Shown here piece by piece: positions 1 to 4,979 of a stretch of 7,501 nucleotides of DNA. The translations under genes were made by a program, and so were the position numbers. Where the stretch lies: the NCBI GenBank assembly GCA_016789205.1, contig JAEURF010000081.1, forward strand, positions 1-7,501. Direction: 5' to 3'. The notes under the pieces are model-generated. The model ran no database searches. It saw nothing but the letters and a program-made list of their open reading frames with translations, and had not been told where the DNA came from. How positions within the stretch are numbered: the first letter of the stretch is position 1; every line of letters starts with the position of its first letter. This DNA comes from Anaerolineales bacterium. GTDB lineage: Bacteria > Chloroflexota > Anaerolineae > Anaerolineales > Villigracilaceae.

Positions 1-830
1 TATTGCAACACGTGTCAGCATTAGAATTGCTAGGTCATCGCATTGCATGGTCTTTCATCTTTTTAATCATCATCATTTTAATTTCAAAGCAATGGAATGA
101 ATTTCGCAGTTTAATCAATGCCAAAACGCTAAAAATTTATTTAATCGCTTCATTACTTATCGGCGTCAATTGGTTATTATATGTTTGGGCAGTCAATGCT
201 GGTCACATTGTTGAAACCAGTCTCGGCTATTTCATTAATCCATTATTGAGTGTATTTTTAGGTTTGATTGTTATGCGCGAAAAACTTCGCATCACCCAAT
301 GGATTCCAATTGTGATTGCATTCATCGGCGTCGCCTACCTGACATTTACCTATGGAAGGCTTCCATGGATTGCTTTAGGATTAGCATTCTCCTTCGGCTT
401 TTATGGACTCGCGAAAAAACTTGCGCCTCTTTCATCTGTCTTCGGCTTGACTCTCGAAACCGGCATTCTCTTCATCCCAGCCGTTTTGTATCTCAGCTTC
501 CACGAAGCGGATGGCACAGCATCATTTCTACATACAGGTCTCACAGCAGATTTGTTAATGATAGGCGCAGGTATCGTGACAACCATTCCACTTTTGATGT
601 TTGCCTCTGCCGCCAAACAAATTCCATTGACGATGATTGGCATATTGCAATATCTTGCTCCAACGATTCAATTTTTAATCGGCGTGTTTATTTACAAAGA
701 AGATTTTGACACCACAAGATTAATTGGTTTTAGCATTGTTTGGTTAGCATTGATTATTTTCTGGGTAGAAAATTTCACATCCAATCGTCCGCAAACGCCA
801 ACACCCATCCCAGAAGCAGGAGCAGACTAA
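1..830 (+). CDS. rarD: RarD-type EamA family transporter (5' partial)
   Basis: This is an integral membrane permease of the drug/metabolite transporter superfamily, RarD branch; its substrate is not established. The visible part gives 275 residues and is almost entirely hydrophobic, with about nine predicted membrane helices forming most of two EamA repeats. RarD-like signatures are the GHRIAWSF stretch at the start, NWLLYVWAVN, ETSLGYFINPLLSVFLG, then ALGLAFSFGFYGL and the late GIVTTIPLL and ILQYLAPTIQF segments. From my memory of E. coli RarD, about 30 N-terminal residues (first helix and start codon) lie left of the window. The TTG at position 3 is in frame but is not a credible start. The tail after the last helix is short and rich in Pro and Thr. 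The stop abuts the ATG of the next gene, so the two are almost certainly co-transcribed. Family assignment is firm; transport function is inferred. Confidence 0.9.
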   Translation, partial: LQHVSALELLGHRIAWSFIFLIIIILISKQWNEFRSLINAKTLKIYLIASLLIGVNWLLYVWAVNAGHIVETSLGYFINPLLSVFLGLIVMREKLRITQWIPIVIAFIGVAYLTFTYGRLPWIALGLAFSFGFYGLAKKLAPLSSVFGLTLETGILFIPAVLYLSFHEADGTASFLHTGLTADLLMIGAGIVTTIPLLMFASAAKQIPLTMIGILQYLAPTIQFLIGVFIYKEDFDTTRLIGFSIVWLALIIFWVENFTSNRPQTPTPIPEAGAD

Positions 831-1829
831 ATGAAATTTCTCTTCATCGGCGGCACTGGATTAATCAGCTCGGCATGTTCTGAACTTGCAATTCAACGCG
901 GGCATGAACTTTTTTTAATCAATCGTTCTGAATCGAAAAAATACCCTGCTCCAAAAGGCGCAACTGTTTTACAAGCAGATATTTATAACAATCCTTCACA
1001 AGTTGCAGATTTAATCTCAAATCATCACTTTGATGCAGTTGTAGATTTTATTGCTTTCTCTCCACATGATATTGAACGAGACATTAACTTATTTAGGAAT
1101 AAAACAAATCAATTTGTATTTATTTCTTCAGCAAGCGCGTATCAAAAACCAGTTCAAAATTATTTGATAACTGAAGAAACGCCATTAGAAAATCCATTTT
1201 GGGAATATTCACGCAACAAAATTGCTTGCGAAGAACGATTGATGCAAGCCTATCACGATGAAAAATTCCCTGTCACGATTATTCGTCCATCACATACTTA
1301 TGGACCTTCACAAATCCCATTCATTGTTGGCAGTTGGGGACACCCGTGGACTTTAATTGATCGAATGAAACAAGGCAAACCAGTCATTATCCCCGGTGAT
1401 GGAACTTCTTTATGGGTCTTAACTTGGCATGAAGATTTTGCAGTTGGTTTGATTGGCTTATTAGGAAATCAAAAGGCAATTGGTGAAGCATTTCAAATCA
1501 CATCAGACGAAGTGTTGACGTGGAATCAAATTTATAACGAAGCGTATCAAGCTTTAGGCGTAGAAAGAAACGTCGTTTACATCCCCAGTGATTTTATTGC
1601 CAAATTTGATGAACATGCCATCGGAAGTTTAATTGGCGATAAATCCAATAGTGTGGTTTTTGACAATAGCAAAATCAAATGCTTTGTGCCAGAATACAAT
1701 TGTAAGGTCAAATGGAGCGAAGGTGTGCGCCGTTCGTTGGCTTGGTTTGAGTCGCATCCTGAATTTCAAACCATTGACCATGACGCCATTAACATGATGG
1801 AAAAAATTTTGGACGCATACAATAAGTAG
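831..1829 (+). CDS. Extended SDR-family NAD(P)-dependent epimerase/dehydratase
   Basis: This is a soluble Rossmann-fold oxidoreductase of the extended short-chain dehydrogenase/reductase type, 332 residues, a usual length. The N-terminal dinucleotide loop is GGTGLIS (residues 7-13), where the third Gly of GxxGxxG is Ser. Arg32 after the second strand hints at NADP preference. D50 follows the third strand. The active site shows the FISSAS strand (97-102), then Tyr126 and Lys130 in WEYSRNK, followed by RPSHTYGP (152-159) and HEDFA (200-204). The C-terminal part (WNQIYNEAY, then FDNSKIK) resembles the substrate-binding half of sugar-nucleotide epimerases. The ATG begins directly after the upstream TAA, and AGGAG at 818-822 lies 8 bases before it, so translational coupling with the transporter is likely. 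The substrate cannot be read from sequence; a nucleotide sugar is the usual family guess. The GGTGLIS form matches what I remember of a distinct SDR subgroup, so it is probably not damage. Confidence 0.88.
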   Translation: MKFLFIGGTGLISSACSELAIQRGHELFLINRSESKKYPAPKGATVLQADIYNNPSQVADLISNHHFDAVVDFIAFSPHDIERDINLFRNKTNQFVFISSASAYQKPVQNYLITEETPLENPFWEYSRNKIACEERLMQAYHDEKFPVTIIRPSHTYGPSQIPFIVGSWGHPWTLIDRMKQGKPVIIPGDGTSLWVLTWHEDFAVGLIGLLGNQKAIGEAFQITSDEVLTWNQIYNEAYQALGVERNVVYIPSDFIAKFDEHAIGSLIGDKSNSVVFDNSKIKCFVPEYNCKVKWSEGVRRSLAWFESHPEFQTIDHDAINMMEKILDAYNK

Positions 1830-1872
1830 GCTACGTTAAAAGAATGACAATTTATAAACCTGCTTAACGGGC

Positions 1873-1901
1873 TTTACAAAAAATGGGGGAATAGTTATAA
1901 T
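1873..1901 (+). promoter_or_regulatory. Sigma-70-type promoter of ndh
   Basis: TTTACA (1873-1878) and a perfect TATAAT (1896-1901) are separated by exactly 17 bases, close to ideal for a housekeeping sigma factor. Transcription would start near 1908. This decides the ndh start: the in-frame GTG at 1906 lies at or before the expected transcript start, so the ATG at 1951 is preferred. A second TATAAT occurs at 1923-1928 but has no good -35 box at the correct distance. Confidence 0.75.
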
Positions 1902-1923
1902 ATTAGTGATAAATTTCACAAAT
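1902..1923 (+). promoter_or_regulatory. Candidate CRP/FNR-family operator over the ndh transcription start
   Basis: An imperfect 22-base dyad has core AGTGA-N6-TCACA (1905-1909 and 1916-1920) flanked by ATT and AAT. Counted by eye, 16 of 22 positions are symmetric. The core differs from the E. coli CRP consensus TGTGA-N6-TCACA at one base. It is centred near 1912.5, about +5 relative to the predicted start, a position at which a bound protein would normally repress. The identity of any regulator is inference. Confidence 0.45.
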
Positions 1924-1935
1924 ATAATACTAAAT

Positions 1936-1949
1936 AGTGAGGAATCACT
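1936..1949 (+). promoter_or_regulatory. Dyad/hairpin covering the ndh ribosome-binding site
   Basis: AGTGA (1936-1940) and TCACT (1945-1949) are perfectly complementary around the four bases GGAA. As RNA this is a five-pair stem closed by a GNRA-type tetraloop. The Shine-Dalgarno GAGG (1939-1942) sits partly in the stem and partly in the loop, 8 bases before the ATG at 1951. As DNA, it is a second AGTGA/TCAC dyad centred exactly 30 bases after the first. The stem is short and may be only weakly stable. Confidence 0.4.
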
Positions 1950-1950
1950 T

Positions 1951-3201
1951 ATGAACACAAACAAAACTCCCCATATTGTCATCATTGGTGCTGGCTTTGC
2001 AGGCTTAGAAACTGCACGCGCACTTGCAAATGCGCCAGTTCATATCACATTGATTGACAAAAATAATCATCATCTTTTTCAACCTTTGTTATATCAAGTG
2101 GCGATTGCGGGTTTACTACCTTCGCAAATTGCTCAACCTGTGCGTACCATTTTTCGTAATCAAAAAAATCTGACAGTTCAAATGGGCGAAGTCACTGCAA
2201 TTGACCTTAAAGAAAAATTTGTAAAACTTGAAGGCTCTGCGATTGCGTATGATTACCTTGTGATTTCCGCAGGCACACGCACAAACTTCTTTAATTTTGA
2301 AACGTTAGAAGAACACGGCTTGCATCTCAAAGACCTTGAAAGCGCAATTCAAATTCGTAATCATTTACTTTCTATGTTTGAACAAGCCAATCATGAAGGA
2401 GATGCTGAAAAACGAAAAGCCATGCTCACATTCGTCATCATTGGTGGGGGACCGACAGGTGTTGAAACAGCAGGCATGTTGGCTGAATTAATTTCGCATG
2501 TTATGAAAAAAGATTATCCGCGTTTAGATTTGAAAGATGCGCGAGTAATTTTGGTTGAGGCAAGCGCACATCTCATCAGTTCCTATCCCGATGAATTGCG
2601 TAATGCTACAAAAAAACTTTTAGAAAAGAAAAATGTCGAAATTCGTTTGGATACAAGAATGCAAGATTACAACGGTCAACGTGTGACCTTTGCAGATGGT
2701 TCATATATTGATACACAAACTTTGATTTGGACTGCTGGCGCGAAAGTTGTCGAATTGATTAACACGCTTGGCGTGGAACAAGCCAGCATGGGGCGTGCCC
2801 GCGTCACTCCGACCTTACAACTGCCACAATTTCCTGAGGCTTTTGTCATCGGTGATGCTTCTTTCTTGTTAGATGAAAATAATCAACCTCTGCCGATGCT
2901 TTCAACAGTCGCTATGCAACAAGGCAAACATGCCGCCAAAAATATTTTACGTTTGATTGATAACAAAGACTTAATCCCATTTCATTACAAAGACCCTGGC
3001 TTGTTAGCTACCATTGGGCGAAACGCCGCCGTCGCCAGAATCTTCGGCATTTCATTCAGCGGATTCATTGCATGGGTAATATGGGTTTTCTTACACATCT
3101 ATCGCTTGATAGGTTTTCGTAACCGCATTGTCGTCATGTTCAACTGGGCTTGGGATTATGTTTTTTATGATAACCAAGTGAGGTTGATAACGAAAGAATA
3201 A
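1951..3201 (+). CDS. ndh: Type II NADH dehydrogenase (NDH-2), FAD-dependent NADH:quinone oxidoreductase
   Basis: This single-subunit, non-proton-pumping respiratory enzyme oxidises NADH and reduces membrane quinone at the cytoplasmic face. From the ATG it has 416 residues, typical of the family. The FAD Rossmann loop is GAGFAG (13-18) with the acidic D36 at the end of the next strand. The family motif HLFQPLLYQVA spans 41-51. The NADH site is GGGPTGVE (165-172) with E203 after its second strand, which favours NADH over NADPH. The second FAD contact is VIGDAS (299-304), and AMQQGKHAAKN (321-331) matches the quinone-side motif. The C-terminus (about 368-400) has hydrophobic and aromatic helices expected to anchor to the membrane. 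The ATG is preferred over GTG at 1906 because GAGG (1939-1942) precedes it at 8 bases and the promoter predicts a transcript starting near 1908. Other pyridine nucleotide-disulfide oxidoreductases are possible, but the quinone motif and C-terminus favour NDH-2. Confidence 0.92.
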   Translation: MNTNKTPHIVIIGAGFAGLETARALANAPVHITLIDKNNHHLFQPLLYQVAIAGLLPSQIAQPVRTIFRNQKNLTVQMGEVTAIDLKEKFVKLEGSAIAYDYLVISAGTRTNFFNFETLEEHGLHLKDLESAIQIRNHLLSMFEQANHEGDAEKRKAMLTFVIIGGGPTGVETAGMLAELISHVMKKDYPRLDLKDARVILVEASAHLISSYPDELRNATKKLLEKKNVEIRLDTRMQDYNGQRVTFADGSYIDTQTLIWTAGAKVVELINTLGVEQASMGRARVTPTLQLPQFPEAFVIGDASFLLDENNQPLPMLSTVAMQQGKHAAKNILRLIDNKDLIPFHYKDPGLLATIGRNAAVARIFGISFSGFIAWVIWVFLHIYRLIGFRNRIVVMFNWAWDYVFYDNQVRLITKE

Positions 3202-3224
3202 AAACATGCCATTACGAGGTCTAT

Positions 3225-3575
3225 TCAGGTGTTGGGATCATCTGCAAGGTGAAAGTGATGTAAAAAGCGATGAAAGATTGGTGTAATCAAAATCCCTACG
3301 GATGCTAACAAAATTACACCTGAATATAAGGCATAGAACGAAGCAAAAATTTTCCCTGCATTTGTTTGTAGCGGATTAACTGGACCCATTCCACCGAGAA
3401 TCATTGAGGCATTTAATAATGAATCAATCCAAGATAAGCCTTCGAGAAAGTGGTACCCAATCATTCCAAATATTAAAGAAAATATTAAAAGCAATAATCC
3501 TGCTATAGCGTTTCGGATTAATCGCTTTATGAACACAGATGTTTTTGCTAAAGGTTGTTTGCGATGTTCGTACAC
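3225..3575 (-). CDS. Small two-helix membrane protein resembling a K+ channel pore module, with a non-canonical filter
   Basis: A 116-residue protein with a basic N-terminus, a first membrane helix (about 19-44), a short amphipathic segment like a pore helix (WIDSLLNASMIL, 49-60), a glycine-rich turn GGMGPV (61-66), and a second membrane helix (about 74-99). This order matches the TM-pore-TM layout of Ion_trans_2-type channels. The turn sits where TVGYG normally lies, but the signature is absent, so K+ selectivity is doubtful. The C-terminal end is histidine-rich (H102, H106, H107, H109). The start is GTG at 3575 with GGAG (3581-3584) five bases upstream; no better in-frame start is seen. It is convergent with ndh across only 23 bases and lies 70 bases after the DUF3592 gene, so it may share that transcript. 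That it is a real membrane protein is fairly sure; the channel role is inferred from layout. Confidence 0.72.
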   Translation of the reverse strand: MYEHRKQPLAKTSVFIKRLIRNAIAGLLLLIFSLIFGMIGYHFLEGLSWIDSLLNASMILGGMGPVNPLQTNAGKIFASFYALYSGVILLASVGILITPIFHRFLHHFHLADDPNT

Positions 3576-3593
3576 GATAACTCCGCGAATGAA

Positions 3594-3622
3594 AATGTAG
3601 AAGGTTTAGAAACAAATATCCA
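3594..3622 (-). promoter_or_regulatory. Weak promoter candidate for the pore-like gene
   Basis: On the minus strand, TGGATA (3622-3617) and TACATT (3599-3594) are 17 bases apart, each matching four of six consensus positions. This could give the small gene its own transcript, but chance matches of this quality are common in AT-rich DNA. No clear terminator separates it from the upstream DUF3592 gene. Confidence 0.22.
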
Positions 3623-3645
3623 TTAAGAATGAGGCGGGCTTTATC

Positions 3646-4197
3646 TTAAAACATGACATCATCATTCCGTCGCCAAGCGCGAATCATCGCAAATGTAAAA
3701 ATGATAGATGTAATTATCATGGCGGGGATAACGATGACAGGCATGAGCCAACGTTCGCTGGCTTTGTTGATTTGAGCATTGTTGGGGTTTTCGGGGTTAT
3801 ACAACACACGCACTTCTTGACCGACTTCATATTCTGGTGGGTAAGATGCACTATCACCATCAAATGTATAGGTTTGACCATTTGCTTGAAATTCGATGAT
3901 GGGGGAATAAACACAACATCCACCTTCTGTTGAACTGCTTTCTTCAAGTTCAATGACAATGCCTGTGGTCGTTTCACCATTTTTGCCCAAGTTATATGAA
4001 TTGTATGCGGCATAGGCACCCCACAAACAAAATGCTAGAAAAAATAAATTTCCAAGAATGGTTGCACAACCGATATATAAACGATTTACCCCGCTGGCAA
4101 CTTTTTCGGCAGTGTTGGCAAGTTTGTTTACATTTTTATCAAAACTTTTTTCGTATTTCTCTACGGCATCATCTAATTTTTTATCAAAGTTGCTCAT
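3646..4197 (-). CDS. DUF3592 membrane protein with charged N-terminal helix
   Basis: A 183-residue protein of unknown function. Residues 1-37 form a strongly charged, probably amphipathic helix rich in Lys, Asp and Glu, with a hint of two 15-residue units each beginning FDK (4 and 19). One membrane helix lies at about 40-63 and a second at about 150-172. The loop between them has the DUF3592 pattern: TGIVIELEES, a YSPIIEFQANGQTYTF strand pair, then YEVGQEVRVLYNPENPNNAQI. This predicts a small beta domain, probably outside the membrane if both helices cross. Two adjacent cysteines (C94, C95) stand in that loop. AAGGAG (4208-4203 on the minus strand) is five bases before the ATG, a strong ribosome-binding site. 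A promoter candidate and inverted repeat lie just upstream, so the gene may be regulated separately from the operon before it. No biochemical role is known to me. Confidence 0.83.
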   Translation of the reverse strand: MSNFDKKLDDAVEKYEKSFDKNVNKLANTAEKVASGVNRLYIGCATILGNLFFLAFCLWGAYAAYNSYNLGKNGETTTGIVIELEESSSTEGGCCVYSPIIEFQANGQTYTFDGDSASYPPEYEVGQEVRVLYNPENPNNAQINKASERWLMPVIVIPAMIITSIIFTFAMIRAWRRNDDVMF

Positions 4198-4209
4198 GAG
4201 GTCTCCTTT

Positions 4210-4232
4210 AAGTCAATTTGATTGTATGACTT
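4210..4232. repeat. Inverted repeat AAGTCA-N11-TGACTT in front of the DUF3592 gene
   Basis: A perfect six-base dyad (4210-4215 and 4227-4232), with the outer CAAT (4214-4217) and ATTG (4221-4224) adding partial offset complementarity. It encloses the -10 hexamer of the predicted minus-strand promoter and ends just before the Shine-Dalgarno, a typical operator position. It may equally be a weak leader hairpin or chance. Confidence 0.35.
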
Positions 4233-4249
4233 GCCATTGATTTTTTCAG
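4221..4249 (-). promoter_or_regulatory. Promoter candidate for the DUF3592 gene
   Basis: On the minus strand, CTGAAA (4249-4244, four of six consensus positions) and TACAAT (4226-4221, five of six) are spaced by 17 bases. Transcription would start near 4214 and give a short leader containing the AAGGAG ribosome-binding site. The 84-base gap after the preceding gene supports a new transcription unit, although no hairpin terminator is visible in that gap. Confidence 0.42.
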
Positions 4250-4281
4250 TCACCCAAAAGACCTAATAAAAATTCTTTGTT

Positions 4282-4608
4282 TTATATTTTTCTTTGTAAA
4301 ATCCCTTTTGCTTCCCACCCTTTACCTCTGGATACATACAAAAGCGTTCCATCCGAAAGCGATTCAAGCGAATCTGAATCTGCTTTGCCACATTCACCTT
4401 GTTGGTCTTCAGCTTTTAATTCTAATTTGTTGCTTTGAATGTCAAGGATTCGAAATTTGCCTGTACATGGAATTTGAGGAATATTGTATGTGCCTAATAT
4501 TGAACCGACTTCAAATGAACTTGGAATGGAAATTGTAATTTCCATTTCCCAGCCGTTATTGTTTTTAGCGATTCCAGCCCAAGTGCCTATCAAAGATTCT
4601 AGTCTCAT
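4282..4608 (-). CDS. Small beta-rich hypothetical protein (GTWxG type)
   Basis: A 108-residue protein I cannot name. It begins IGTWAGIAKNNNGW (7-20) and continues with alternating polar and hydrophobic strands: MEITISI, GSILGTYNI, KFRILDI, KLELKA, GTLLYVS, and a closing KGILQRKI. The GTWxG opening, the paired cysteines (C48 in PCTG and C73 in GECG) and the DGTLLYV strand recall small lipocalin-like beta-barrel domains common in bacterial sensors and secreted proteins, but no signal peptide or membrane helix is present, so it is probably cytoplasmic. The ATG is preceded by AGGAG (4619-4615 on the minus strand) at six bases, and this site overlaps the stop codon of the upstream gene. The coupling suggests it is the last gene of the operon with the split-barrel protein. 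The gene is likely real; its function is unknown. Confidence 0.72.
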   Translation of the reverse strand: MRLESLIGTWAGIAKNNNGWEMEITISIPSSFEVGSILGTYNIPQIPCTGKFRILDIQSNKLELKAEDQQGECGKADSDSLESLSDGTLLYVSRGKGWEAKGILQRKI

Positions 4609-4617
4609 AAATTTCTC

Positions 4618-4977
4618 CTACGATATATCAAATGCAATAGGCAATGCTTTTTTCGCCCAATCACTTAATGAACTATCCTTTTCGCGTTCATTATATTTAT
4701 CTGCCATCAGATTACGCACGGCTTCATCTTCTGCTTTATCGTTGTCAAACCGTGCTGTGACCGTAAATATCTCTTTTGCAATGCGGATTTTTGCAGTGGG
4801 ATTTTGAATCAAGTTCTGCACCCAATCTGATTTTTCGCCCCCGCCTGACATTAAGTAAATTGAATTGTTATAAACACAAAACCAAATCTCAATTTCATGC
4901 GGATTGCCACTTTTGCGCCCAGTGGTTGTGAGATAACAATATTCTTCTTTTGCAAGTTGGGAGAGTGTGCTGTACAT
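4618..4977 (-). CDS. F420-type split-barrel flavin/deazaflavin oxidoreductase family protein (Ddn/DUF385-like)
   Basis: A 119-residue single-domain protein resembling the deazaflavin-dependent nitroreductase and PNPOx-like split-barrel families. Visible signatures are LTTTGRKSGNPHEIEIWF (16-33), the strand SIYLMSGGG (39-47), then KSDWVQNLIQNPTAKIRI (49-66), which matches the W-x-x-NL-x-x-NP pattern that contacts the cofactor phosphate in F420-binding members. The C-terminal part is helical and charged. Members reduce varied substrates with F420H2, while others bind FMN, heme or nothing; the cofactor here is inferred. The ATG is two bases after the stop of the DUF2723 gene. There is no good Shine-Dalgarno (only AAGA close to the ATG), and an in-frame stop lies just upstream, so reinitiation after the preceding gene is the probable way it is translated. 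Confidence 0.8.
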   Translation of the reverse strand: MYSTLSQLAKEEYCYLTTTGRKSGNPHEIEIWFCVYNNSIYLMSGGGEKSDWVQNLIQNPTAKIRIAKEIFTVTARFDNDKAEDEAVRNLMADKYNEREKDSSLSDWAKKALPIAFDIS

Positions 4978-4979
4978 TC

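Noticed and set aside
299..709. 136-residue open frame inside rarD
   Set aside because: It lies wholly inside the well-supported RarD frame and has a Cys/Arg/Ser-rich composition typical of an out-of-frame shadow.
1834..1869. CGTTAA ... TTAACG inverted repeat after the SDR gene, considered as a terminator
   Set aside because: The arms are only six bases, AT-rich and 24 bases apart, with no T tract following, so it is too weak to call.
1906..1950. GTG at 1906 as the ndh start, adding 15 residues
   Set aside because: It sits at or before the predicted transcription start, has no ribosome-binding site, and the extra residues do not belong to the NDH-2 family. The ATG at 1951 has GAGG at a good distance.
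3717..4019. 100-residue minus-strand frame inside the DUF3592 gene
   Set aside because: It is fully covered by the DUF3592 gene, which has family motifs and a strong ribosome-binding site. The alternative shows no recognisable features.
4250..4281. Possible terminator after the small beta-rich gene
   Set aside because: There are T-rich runs but no stable GC stem, so no intrinsic terminator can be supported.
4484..4807. 107-residue plus-strand frame crossing the two small minus-strand genes
   Set aside because: It is antisense to two genes with family-like motifs and ribosome coupling, and has no credible ribosome-binding site or homology pattern.
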